Shown piece by piece: positions 26,349 to 33,885 of a stretch of 64,000 nt of DNA. Numbering within the stretch: position 1 is the first letter of the stretch; each line of letters begins with the position of its first letter. Source of the DNA: Yoonia sp. BS5-3 (GTDB lineage: Bacteria > Pseudomonadota > Alphaproteobacteria > Rhodobacterales > Rhodobacteraceae); the NCBI RefSeq assembly GCF_038069655.2, contig NZ_CP150951.2, positions 310,001 to 374,000 on the forward strand. Direction: 5' to 3'. A program made the position numbers and the translations under genes. The notes beneath the pieces were generated by a model. The model was given only the letters and a program-made list of their open reading frames with translations, ran no database searches and was not told the origin of the DNA.

Positions 26349-26690
26349 CTACCACGTCTCCTTTACCCATTTGCGGGGCAAACCGGCCACCGACAGAACC
26401 ATGATCGGCGCCCAGATCAAAGCTGCCGCCAAGCCCAACTTACCAAAATAGAAGATATTGGAAACGGCCCCAAGCGATAGCAGCTCAGACAAACCGGCCC
26501 CCTGCCCCGCATAAAGCAACATGAAGAAGCCCGCGCTGAGGATAAACAGGATCAGGGTCGACAAAAACGCATTCAGCATCAAGGGACGCACGCCCTCTGG
26601 CAATAACCTGGCCAGCAGCCGGGGCACAGCAAAGCCCAATGCGGCGATCATAATCGCTGGAACAAGCAGGCCGTCAGCCACGGGCAACAT
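26349..26690 (-). CDS. Small membrane protein of the nine-gene operon
   Basis: The 113-residue hydrophobic protein has three segments (about 9-27, 40-62 and 80-105), of which the last two contain AFLSTLILFILSAGFFMLLY and AAALIWAPIMVLSVAGL. Its start overlaps the preceding membrane-protein gene by 17 bp, indicating coupled translation. The two proteins together may form a membrane complex with the ATPase. No family is recognised. Confidence 0.7.
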   Translation of the reverse strand: MLPVADGLLVPAIMIAALGFAVPRLLARLLPEGVRPLMLNAFLSTLILFILSAGFFMLLYAGQGAGLSELLSLGAVSNIFYFGKLGLAAALIWAPIMVLSVAGLPRKWVKETW

Positions 26691-27033
26691 GAAACGCCCT
26701 CCAAATACGCCGACCAGCCAACAGGCAAAGCGTGACGCAGATCGTCAACACGCCAGCGCTGCTCATGTTCAGCCCAGCCTCTATCGCGCCCATCATATTG
26801 TGCCAGGTCAGCGCGCCGAAATGCCCGAAAAACTGGGGCCAATGCGCAGCAAAGCCCAGCAGCAGCCCCGATGCGATGACGCAAATCAACGCAAGCACGC
26901 CTGCAAAGGGGGTCGCCACCCAGCCCGGAAGCCCTGAGAGGTAGAACCGCCTGGCCGTAAATACGCCAATGATGCCAGTCACAGCAGACCCTGCAAAAAG
27001 CGCATAGACATCATAGGCGGATTGATGGCTCAC
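26674..27033 (-). CDS. Membrane protein of the nine-gene operon
   Basis: The 119-residue protein has about three to four membrane segments (VYALFAGSAVTGIIGVFTA; WVATPFAGVLALICVIASGL; AGVLTICVTLCLLAGRRIW). It has a histidine in each of HWPQFFGHFG and LTWHNMMGAIEAG that could lie in the membrane. It overlaps the AAA ATPase gene upstream by 4 bp and the next gene by 17 bp. No family is recognised. Confidence 0.7.
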   Translation of the reverse strand: MSHQSAYDVYALFAGSAVTGIIGVFTARRFYLSGLPGWVATPFAGVLALICVIASGLLLGFAAHWPQFFGHFGALTWHNMMGAIEAGLNMSSAGVLTICVTLCLLAGRRIWRAFHVARG

Positions 27034-28970
27034 CCTTTGCTCTCCAAATACCGTTTCTTGGCAATCTCCTGGCGGCCAAAGTCACGGACCATATTTTCAA
27101 TTGCGACTTCGTCAGACTTATCCGCATAACGGAATTCACTATCCGCATAGCGGTTGATTTCCTGGATCACCATCTGAACCGTGATCGGTTGGCGCAGTTC
27201 GGAAATCATGCCTTTCTTGGTCTCGTAATCCTTGAACAGGAACAATTCAGGCTCTTCCATCCATTCATCGGGCAACTCAAAATCCATGGCGCGGACCTTG
27301 ACCGCATCCGTGATGTTCTTGATGGCCCGCCCGGTAAAGCGTTCATCCGCCTCCTGAATCCCCTTCAGATAGGTGCCCAGCTTCGCAATCGTATCCAGAT
27401 CACCGACCTCGCCCTGTACACGGTCAAAGACCTTCATCAGCCCCTCTTCATGGGGTTTGGCATGGGCATCAAAACTCGCGGCGACCGCCTTTTTGATCTC
27501 TTGCGCGCTGAACACCTCATGGGCACCCACGGGGATATCGTGGTTCTTGCCCATAAGCAGATACAGGATGTCGATATAATCCTCTCGGGTCTGGGGACCA
27601 TCCACCAGAAAACGGGCACCGGCCCGCTGGCGCAGGGCGTCATCGACATTTTCGGGGTAGTTGGAAAACATCCCAAAGGTACAGTTACCCCGGACAACCG
27701 TATTGGCGCCCGCAAAGCTTTCCATCAGCACGGCGGTAATCTCAAGCTGCCCGGCGGAGGATTGACGATCCCCCCGCTTACCCGCCAGCTGATCGATGTC
27801 ATCGATGGTGCCAAAGCCGATCACATGAGGATCAAGGACATTGTTGATAAAGGCCTTGGCGTTCTGGCCCGATTTACCCTGATAACTGTCGATATTGTCG
27901 GTGCTCAGGTTCTGATAGCGAAACGGGTAGCCCGCGATCTGGCAATAATCATTGACCAGGCCTGCCATCATCTGGATCAGGGTCGTCTTACCGGTGCCCG
28001 GCTTGCCGTCACCCATGAAGGTAAAGATAAAACCGCCCAGTTCGGCAAAGGGGTTCAGCTTGCGGTCAAAATCATAGGCCATCAGCATCTTGGACAGCTT
28101 CATCGCCTGATATTTAGCGATATGGTTGCCGACGACCTCATTTGGTTTTTTGAAGGTCATGGTCAGGGCGCTGCCCTTGGCCTTCAAAGCCGGGGTAAAG
28201 CCCTGGACAACAAAATCATCCTCTTCGACACGCCACGATACCTGATTAAAGCTCTCCAAACGACCCGCGGTTGAGGCGCGCAAAGACACTTTGCTCATCA
28301 ACTGCTCGCAATAGGCAAGCATCGTGGCGATCAAACTGGCTTCATCCTTGGCAAATTGGCCGAGCTTCTGGTCAAGCTCCCAAATCGCACCATGCAAGGC
28401 TAGCGGAGCGTTATCCGTCAGCACCTCATCCACGGCGCCCACTTCGACGCTTGTTTCGGTGGCTTGGGATGCCAATTGGAAAGAGGCGGCATTGGCAAAA
28501 GTGTAAAGGGCAACAAGCGATTCAGCGGCCAGATATTCGGAGAATTCCGCGCTACGTTCCTGCGGCAAACGACCTTCAAGATTGATACGCTTAAGTTCGG
28601 TCAACGGGGTCTGATCAGAAAAAGCATCGGCCACGGTCAAAGCAATCGACAAAGCACGGCGCAACGCATGCGCGACCGAGGCCTGGGCAGGCGATGTGAG
28701 CGGATCATCATCGTCGCTTTCGGCGATGCGGTCCAGCAGACGTACGCCATCTGACGGGGCCGCTGTACGGGTCAGCAATCCGGGGGTGGTCGAACGGAAC
28801 CTACGGCGGGTGGCTGCAACATCAGGGGATTTCTCGGGCTGTTCCAAAGACAGCCGGGCCTTGGCCAAGCGCGGGCTGTGATCAAGCTGCATGAGCATCT
28901 CAGCAGCAGCCACATAATGCGCGCGAATATCTTCTTCGCGCAATTCCATCTGATCACTTGATTGGCTCAT
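27030..28970 (-). CDS. AAA+ ATPase of the nine-gene operon
   Basis: The 646-residue protein has a polar, mostly helical N-terminal half of about 310 residues and a C-terminal AAA+ module. Walker A is GDGKPGTGKTTL (about 319-330), Walker B is GFGTIDDIDQLAGKRGD (about 385-400), a sensor-1-like Asn lies in FGMFSNYPENVDDALRQ, and arginines after it (RQRAGAR) could be the finger. The N-terminal half has no known domain. The ATG at 28970 is preceded by AGGG; a TTG 24 bp upstream is less likely. It probably remodels a membrane-linked partner encoded in the operon. Confidence 0.8.
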   Translation of the reverse strand: MSQSSDQMELREEDIRAHYVAAAEMLMQLDHSPRLAKARLSLEQPEKSPDVAATRRRFRSTTPGLLTRTAAPSDGVRLLDRIAESDDDDPLTSPAQASVAHALRRALSIALTVADAFSDQTPLTELKRINLEGRLPQERSAEFSEYLAAESLVALYTFANAASFQLASQATETSVEVGAVDEVLTDNAPLALHGAIWELDQKLGQFAKDEASLIATMLAYCEQLMSKVSLRASTAGRLESFNQVSWRVEEDDFVVQGFTPALKAKGSALTMTFKKPNEVVGNHIAKYQAMKLSKMLMAYDFDRKLNPFAELGGFIFTFMGDGKPGTGKTTLIQMMAGLVNDYCQIAGYPFRYQNLSTDNIDSYQGKSGQNAKAFINNVLDPHVIGFGTIDDIDQLAGKRGDRQSSAGQLEITAVLMESFAGANTVVRGNCTFGMFSNYPENVDDALRQRAGARFLVDGPQTREDYIDILYLLMGKNHDIPVGAHEVFSAQEIKKAVAASFDAHAKPHEEGLMKVFDRVQGEVGDLDTIAKLGTYLKGIQEADERFTGRAIKNITDAVKVRAMDFELPDEWMEEPELFLFKDYETKKGMISELRQPITVQMVIQEINRYADSEFRYADKSDEVAIENMVRDFGRQEIAKKRYLESKG

Positions 28971-29011
28971 CTTAACCCTATCATTTTGCTTCAAATACTC
29001 CCGCCGGAGGC

Positions 29012-29035
29012 GAACAAATTTCGCGAAATTTGTTC
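29012..29035. repeat. 24-bp TTTCGCGAAA-core palindrome, copy 1
   Basis: A perfect 24-bp palindrome, with half-site GAACAAATTTCG followed by its reverse complement, lies between two co-directional genes of the nine-gene operon. Related perfect palindromes with the same core occur at 39237-39260 and 53053-53076. The AAATACTCCCGCCGGAGGC stretch just before it also resembles sequence near 23933. Confidence 0.8.
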
Positions 29036-29039
29036 TTGC

Positions 29040-30155
29040 CTACCGGTAGCTCAACACACGGCCGCCATCGCTGACGATGAATTTACGTACCTCGCGAAAC
29101 CCCGGCGGGTTGCGTTCGGCCAGCGCCTGATATGGGCGCTCTGGCATGATCAGAGACCGCTCCATCCGGCTGGCACCCATGTCATCACTGCCACCTTCAA
29201 ATGGATCGATCGCAAAGATCTGCCGTTCAACTGATCCAAACCACCCCGATTTCACATGCTCGACGCGGGCGGAATGCAATTCTTCTTCGGTCCAGACCAG
29301 CGCCCAATCCTCGCCCACCGGGGCATTCGCCGCCTTCAACACATCGCGCAAGGGCCCTGATTGCTTGGTGAAGGCATAAGAGTACATCGGGCCAATATGA
29401 AACCGGCGCAGGCGGGTTGGGTGCAGATCATTGAAATCCTCGTCAAACCCTTTCGCGATGGTCAGCAGTTTCAAATGGGCCACCGATTGGGCCATCAAAT
29501 GCGCCTTTGCTTCTGGCCAGCGATGTTCATCTTTGGGCAGGCCAGTGCGGCCCGTATCCTCAACATCCATCAGGTATATCGTGGGCAGGTTCACCTGACT
29601 GTCATAGACGGCCCAATGGATCAAAAACCGGCGGCGGTCCTTTTGATTGCCCAGCCAAACGGCCTGCGGGTCATTGCGCGCCCAGAACTGATCGCCGCGG
29701 GCCAGCTCTTCGTAATATAGCCGTTGGGACAGCGCGTATTGCAGCTTGGTCGGGATTTCCTGATCGCGCAGGATCACGCGGACCATCTGATCCTTCAGCG
29801 CCTCGGCCGAAGGCTGAGAGGCCAGATGCTGCTGCGCCTGCTGCGCATCATTGGCCATCTCCAAAAGCTCTTGATAGACCGGAAAACCACTTTCACGGCG
29901 ATCAAAAGTCAAAGCCCCCGAATGGGCAAAACGGCCCGAGAAATGGTATTTATGCGCCAGCGCCGCAAAGGTCCAATTCAGGCCCACAAGATAGCGGGCA
30001 ATCGCCTCAATATCATGGCGGGCAAAACGACCCTCAGCCTCCATCGTGGCGGCAACCTTGGTCAGATAGCCGGTGATTTTGGCGAATTTGCCAAAATAAC
30101 GGCGGGTGACACGGGTGTCCTCCAGCTTCATATGGTCGGCTTGAAGATCAGTCAC
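29040..30155 (-). CDS. Conserved protein of unknown function in the nine-gene operon
   Basis: The 371-residue soluble protein has no recognised motif. Blocks likely to be conserved are YLVGLNWTFAALAHKYHFSG, ILRDQEIPTKLQYALSQRLY and IHWAVYDSQVNLPTIYLMDV. The start was placed at GTG 30155, which overlaps the upstream stop by 8 bp and has GGAGG about eight bases ahead; the open frame runs further upstream inside the other gene. A TAG stop at 29040 lies beside palindrome copy 1. Confidence 0.65.
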   Translation of the reverse strand: MTDLQADHMKLEDTRVTRRYFGKFAKITGYLTKVAATMEAEGRFARHDIEAIARYLVGLNWTFAALAHKYHFSGRFAHSGALTFDRRESGFPVYQELLEMANDAQQAQQHLASQPSAEALKDQMVRVILRDQEIPTKLQYALSQRLYYEELARGDQFWARNDPQAVWLGNQKDRRRFLIHWAVYDSQVNLPTIYLMDVEDTGRTGLPKDEHRWPEAKAHLMAQSVAHLKLLTIAKGFDEDFNDLHPTRLRRFHIGPMYSYAFTKQSGPLRDVLKAANAPVGEDWALVWTEEELHSARVEHVKSGWFGSVERQIFAIDPFEGGSDDMGASRMERSLIMPERPYQALAERNPPGFREVRKFIVSDGGRVLSYR

Positions 30156-30471
30156 CAAAACCGCCGCCTCCCCCGCTGCCGCCAAAACCAAAGGTGTCAT
30201 CACAGGCGCGACTACGGTCCCCCCCGTTATGACCCTCCTTTGGCTCAATAGGAGCAGGCAAAGCACCATTCGCCAATGCGAGCGCAATCAACAAGATAAA
30301 CAACACGCCCGACAAAATGGCTAATGCTGTGCCAGATCCGACAATCCATGGCGCATCTTGCCACTCAAACGCGGATGCCAGCACAATCCCAATCACGCAC
30401 AAAATAATCAGGCCAATGCCGATCGCCCAGGCAACGCGCGGCATTCCAATCGCTTCATCAGGGTCGCTCAT
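30148..30471 (-). CDS. Small membrane protein with Gly-rich tail
   Basis: The 107-residue protein has two membrane segments (VAWAIGIGLIILCVIGIVLA and ALAILSGVLFILLIALALAN) and a hydrophilic C-terminus ending in a glycine-rich run (GFGGSGGGGGFGD). Such Gly-rich tails are seen on some TPM/TerY-associated membrane proteins. Its start overlaps the preceding coiled-coil gene by 4 bp (ATGA) and its stop overlaps the next start. No family is assigned. Confidence 0.7.
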   Translation of the reverse strand: MSDPDEAIGMPRVAWAIGIGLIILCVIGIVLASAFEWQDAPWIVGSGTALAILSGVLFILLIALALANGALPAPIEPKEGHNGGDRSRACDDTFGFGGSGGGGGFGD

Positions 30472-31547
30472 TCAGCCCCATACTGATTGCTATCGTGCTT
30501 CTCGACGATCTTCTGGAACCGGCGGATAAAGCGTTCATCCGCCTTGGCCTTCTGCTCAAGCACTTCGCGGGCAAAGACCATGTGGTCTTCATGGGCCTCA
30601 AGCATATCGGCCATCCGGGCATTCGTGGCCGAGCCGATAGCAGCCATGGCTGTCTGCGCTTCTTGGTCGGTTTGCACACCAATTTCGTTGATCTGGTGGG
30701 CCACATCTTGTTGCTGGGCCGTTTTCAACGATTTGGACAACGCATCATAAAGGACAACACGCTGTTTGGTGTCTGTCTGCAATTTGTTGATCAGAACCTT
30801 CTGGGTCGCTGACTGGTTTTGCAGCGAGTCGATCCAGGTTTTGCCCTTTTCGATATAACGCTCAAGCGTTTGGGACTTGGCAAGCTGCACCTGCTCATTC
30901 TGGACCATCTCGTTATATTGGGCATTCAGAGCAGCCAATTCAGTTTCCAGCTTAGTGCGGGCAGAGGCATCCTGCTCGACCGAGATTTTGCCCTCAAGAT
31001 CAATGATCTTAGGGTCCATCGCCAAAATATCCGCGCGCAGGCTTTCCAGTTCGCCCACGGTCATTTCACGCTCTTCCAACGTCCCGGCAAGGTTTTTTTC
31101 AACAGACACCTTTTGCTCTTCCAGGACGGTCAGCTGACCCTGCAGCAACTTCATGATGACGTCGGATTTGCCGATCAAATCCTGCAACTTGTCATCGATT
31201 GAAGCCGTGCGCATCCGTTCCTCGCGCATGCTGTCAGCCTTGGCCTTGCTGAAAAACCCGATAAAGCTTTCCATGCCGGTTTTCGAACGCATCTCGTCGA
31301 AGTCTTTGGAAAAGGCCGAAGTCACATCATCAAGCCCCATAATCAGCTCGGCGATGTTGGCATTCATCAGCTCGGTGTGGGAATGCACCTCTTCAAGGCT
31401 GGCATTTTCGATATCCACCGCAATATCGGTGCCGTCGGCCATTTTTTGGCGGGCGCTTTCAATCCGGCTGGTCAGTTCTGAAATTTTGCTTTGTGCTTCG
31501 GCGACTTGCGCTTGCGATTCCTGAATTTGCGCTTCGAAATTTGCCAT
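30468..31547 (-). CDS. Coiled-coil protein, TelA-like
   Basis: The 359-residue protein is almost entirely helical, with heptad-rich coiled coils from 1-50 and from about 145-330. The region TQKVLINKLQTDTKQRVVLY followed by LSKSLKTAQQQDVA resembles in layout the C-terminal part of TelA/KlaA toxic-anion-resistance proteins, but similarity is weak. It is the first gene of the nine-gene operon, with AGAGGG eight bases before the ATG. It may be the scaffold or substrate of the AAA+ ATPase encoded downstream. Confidence 0.65.
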   Translation of the reverse strand: MANFEAQIQESQAQVAEAQSKISELTSRIESARQKMADGTDIAVDIENASLEEVHSHTELMNANIAELIMGLDDVTSAFSKDFDEMRSKTGMESFIGFFSKAKADSMREERMRTASIDDKLQDLIGKSDVIMKLLQGQLTVLEEQKVSVEKNLAGTLEEREMTVGELESLRADILAMDPKIIDLEGKISVEQDASARTKLETELAALNAQYNEMVQNEQVQLAKSQTLERYIEKGKTWIDSLQNQSATQKVLINKLQTDTKQRVVLYDALSKSLKTAQQQDVAHQINEIGVQTDQEAQTAMAAIGSATNARMADMLEAHEDHMVFAREVLEQKAKADERFIRRFQKIVEKHDSNQYGAE

Positions 31548-31619
31548 CCTATCCCTCTTTTGTTCTATATTAACAGTTACATAAGAACTGTGTTCACGTC
31601 TTTAAAGTACGCGCGCATC

Positions 31620-31642
31620 AAAAAGCACCCGCTTCGCGGGCG
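31620..31642 (-). terminator. Terminator after the L,D-transpeptidase gene
   Basis: On the minus strand a stem CGCCCGC-GAA-GCGGGTG is followed by C and five T residues (31620-31624). It lies 33 bp beyond the transpeptidase stop and upstream of the nine-gene operon, so it separates the two transcripts. Confidence 0.75.
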
Positions 31643-31675
31643 ATTGTGGCCTGACATGCGGATAAAGAAAAGCGC

Positions 31676-32446
31676 TTATGCTTCGTCCAAAACCGGCGGG
31701 CGATCAAGCGCCTCAGCCTCGGGGCCTAGCAGCTCTTCTGGGTCGATGATCTTGGGTGGCAATTCGATGCCCCGTTCATAGTTTTCAGGATCGACGCGCA
31801 AGGATTCCGCACGGTCACGGATGTGAACCTGCATCGGCACCTCAATCTGATCATACAGATGGATGATGTCCTGATTGAACATGCGGATACAGCCCGCCGA
31901 GCCGGAGTTTCCGATGGATTCCAGATCATTGGTGCCATGGATGCGGTAGAAGGTATCGCGGCTGCCGCGGTAAAGATACAAGGCGCGCGACCCAAGCGGG
32001 CTGCGCAGCCCGCCCGGCAAACCGGCGGCGAAGGGGCCGTAAACCTCGGGCTCGGTACGCAGCATATTTTGCGTCGGGGTCCAACCGGGCCATTTGCGTT
32101 TCAGCCGGATAGTGGCCGAGCCCGTGATCGACCGACCCTGCCGGCCAACGCCCACAGGATAGCGCGTCGTCGTTCCATCGGCGCGGATATGATAAAGAAA
32201 TTTGGCAAATGGATCGATATCAAGCGTATTCGGCCCCTGTTCCCCATTGTAAAAACCGGTCATCCGGCGGTTCACACCTTGCAGATACTCGGTCGGAATA
32301 CCGGGCAGCGAGTAGCCTGAATCAGGCAGCGGGCCATAGCCTTCAAGATAGTCATCGCGGGATGGGATGTCGGCGCGCGGGGCACATGCGGCAGCAGAGC
32401 TTGCCAAAATCATCGCACCAAAGCTACGCCGTGTTAGTCCAGTCAT
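31676..32446 (-). CDS. L,D-transpeptidase (YkuD family), Tat lipoprotein
   Basis: The 256-residue protein has a twin-arginine signal (TRRSFGAMILASSAAAC, residues 5-21) that ends in a lipobox-like SAAAC. It may be a Tat-exported lipoprotein. The YkuD domain shows IHGTNDLESIGNSGSAGCIR with catalytic His and Cys in the H-x-x...S-x-G-C-(I)-R pattern. It forms 3-3 peptidoglycan crosslinks or anchors proteins to the wall. The start at 32446 was chosen so that the Arg pair falls at the N-terminus. A terminator follows. Confidence 0.88.
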   Translation of the reverse strand: MTGLTRRSFGAMILASSAAACAPRADIPSRDDYLEGYGPLPDSGYSLPGIPTEYLQGVNRRMTGFYNGEQGPNTLDIDPFAKFLYHIRADGTTTRYPVGVGRQGRSITGSATIRLKRKWPGWTPTQNMLRTEPEVYGPFAAGLPGGLRSPLGSRALYLYRGSRDTFYRIHGTNDLESIGNSGSAGCIRMFNQDIIHLYDQIEVPMQVHIRDRAESLRVDPENYERGIELPPKIIDPEELLGPEAEALDRPPVLDEA

Positions 32447-32622
32447 ATCGGGCCATTTCTCAGGGTTTTTCGTCAGAATCACCTGATAACACTATGGCGG
32501 GGCGGGGCAAAATACCGCGCAAGCGGGATTGTGTATTTGCGTTACAAAACGTGACAATCCGGCACGTGGTGCCACGACAAGATGCATGCAGGCGCGCGCG
32601 GGGCGCACCTGCATTGGTCAAA

Positions 32623-33189
32623 TCAGACTTCCAATGGGGTATCGCTGCGTGTCCACTTCAGCGGGTGGAACACTTCGTCCACTGGTGTCTCGGCCACGTG
32701 GTTGATGTAGTTGGACATGGTCTTTTGGGCCAGGCCAAGGATCACATCAAGCACAGCACGGTGGCCATAACCGGCATCAAAGAAGGCTTGCATCTGCGCT
32801 TCGGACACATAACCGCGCTCGCGCACCATCTGCACGGTGAATGTGCGCAAGGCTTCCAGCTTGGGTGATGGCAACGGTGTTTCATTGCGCAGCGCCTCGG
32901 TGATCTCGTCCGAGACCTTCATCATCTTAGCGATGCCGGTGTGGGCAGGCACACAGTAATGGCAGGCATGCTCAACATTGATCGACTGCCATACGACAGT
33001 CAGCTCATCGGCGTCAAAATCGGTTTCGGTGAACAGCTTGTGTAGCAGCTGATAACCTTCAAATGCCTGGGGGCTTTCGGCCAGAACCTTGTGCAGGCCG
33101 GGCAGACGACCAAAGGCCTTTTGCGAGTTTTCCAAAAGCGGCTTTGAGGCTTCAGGCGCAGTTTCAAGATCGTGGGATGGGAAGGTCAT
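32623..33189 (-). CDS. Carboxymuconolactone decarboxylase/AhpD-like protein
   Basis: The 188-residue helical protein has the AhpD-type active site EHACHYCVPAH (CxxC plus His) at about residues 82-92, giving peroxidase or thiol-disulfide activity. The start was placed at MTFPSHDLETA (33189) with GGA about ten bases ahead. It is divergent from a TetR regulator, with two matching palindromes between them, so it is very likely under that regulator's control. The inducing stress is unknown. Confidence 0.85.
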   Translation of the reverse strand: MTFPSHDLETAPEASKPLLENSQKAFGRLPGLHKVLAESPQAFEGYQLLHKLFTETDFDADELTVVWQSINVEHACHYCVPAHTGIAKMMKVSDEITEALRNETPLPSPKLEALRTFTVQMVRERGYVSEAQMQAFFDAGYGHRAVLDVILGLAQKTMSNYINHVAETPVDEVFHPLKWTRSDTPLEV

Positions 33190-33237
33190 GATGCGTTTTC
33201 CTTTAAAAAGCGAGACGTTCACCCCATTTAGGGTTTC

Positions 33238-33253
33238 TTGAGTGATCACTCAA
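33238..33253. promoter_or_regulatory. TetR operator site 1
   Basis: This perfect 16-bp palindrome (half-site TTGAGTGA) lies between the divergent AhpD-like and tetR genes. A second, slightly imperfect copy lies 24 bp away centre to centre. A TATAAT (33257-33262) lies between them, so binding would block transcription. Confidence 0.7.
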
Positions 33254-33261
33254 GTATATAA

Positions 33262-33277
33262 TTGAGCAATCATTCAA
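33262..33277. promoter_or_regulatory. TetR operator site 2
   Basis: The 16-bp element TTGAGCAATCATTCAA matches site 1 at 13 of 16 positions and keeps the TTGA...TCAA ends. It lies just before the ribosome site (AGGTGA) of the tetR gene, consistent with autorepression. Confidence 0.65.
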
Positions 33278-33291
33278 CAATAGGTGATCTT

Positions 33292-33885
33292 GTGCCCCGC
33301 AGACCGAACTATGACCGCGAAGACCTGATTGCGCGTGCGCGCGATCTGTTCTGGCAACGTGGATGGGCGGGCACATCACTGAAAGATCTTGAACACGCTT
33401 TGCAAATGAAGCCGGGCAGCTTCTATGCAGCCTTCGGATCAAAGGATGCGCTGTTTGCGCTCGCCTTGGAAAAATATGCTGGCGACGGTTTGGGGCGCTT
33501 GAACGCTCTTCACCGCGAACACGGGCCTTGCGCGGCGTTGCAACGGTTTCCGGCCATGGTCATCGCAAATGGCACCGCCCCGGCCAAAGCCTGCATGCTG
33601 TCCAAGACCTTTCTGGAACTGCACGCCCATCAACACCCCTTGGCTGAGAAAGCAAATCAGCATCTCAGGCAAATGGAAAAACGGTTTGCCGAGCTGTTTG
33701 CGGCCGCCCAGCAGTCCGGCGAGATCGACAATACGCGCGATCCCAAGATGCTGGCGCGGCGCTATCAGTCAGACCTGCTTGGCCTGCGTGTCTCGGCAGA
33801 ACGGGATGCGGATGCGGCCCAAACCATCGCCGCTGAGATCGCGCAATCGATCACAGGGCGTCAGCCCGAACAATCCAACATCTAA
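33292..33885 (+). CDS. TetR-family repressor
   Basis: The 197-residue TetR protein has its helix-turn-helix at about 8-55 (ARARDLFWQRGWAGTSLKDL, then ALQMKPGSFYAAFGSKDALF) and a helical ligand domain with one Cys (KACMLSKTFLELHAHQHPL). The GTG at 33292 has AGGTGA five bases upstream and is preferred to an unlikely upstream start. It probably represses itself and the divergent AhpD-like gene through the twin palindromes. It overlaps the 3' end of the next gene by 4 bp (convergent). Confidence 0.88.
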   Translation: MPRRPNYDREDLIARARDLFWQRGWAGTSLKDLEHALQMKPGSFYAAFGSKDALFALALEKYAGDGLGRLNALHREHGPCAALQRFPAMVIANGTAPAKACMLSKTFLELHAHQHPLAEKANQHLRQMEKRFAELFAAAQQSGEIDNTRDPKMLARRYQSDLLGLRVSAERDADAAQTIAAEIAQSITGRQPEQSNI

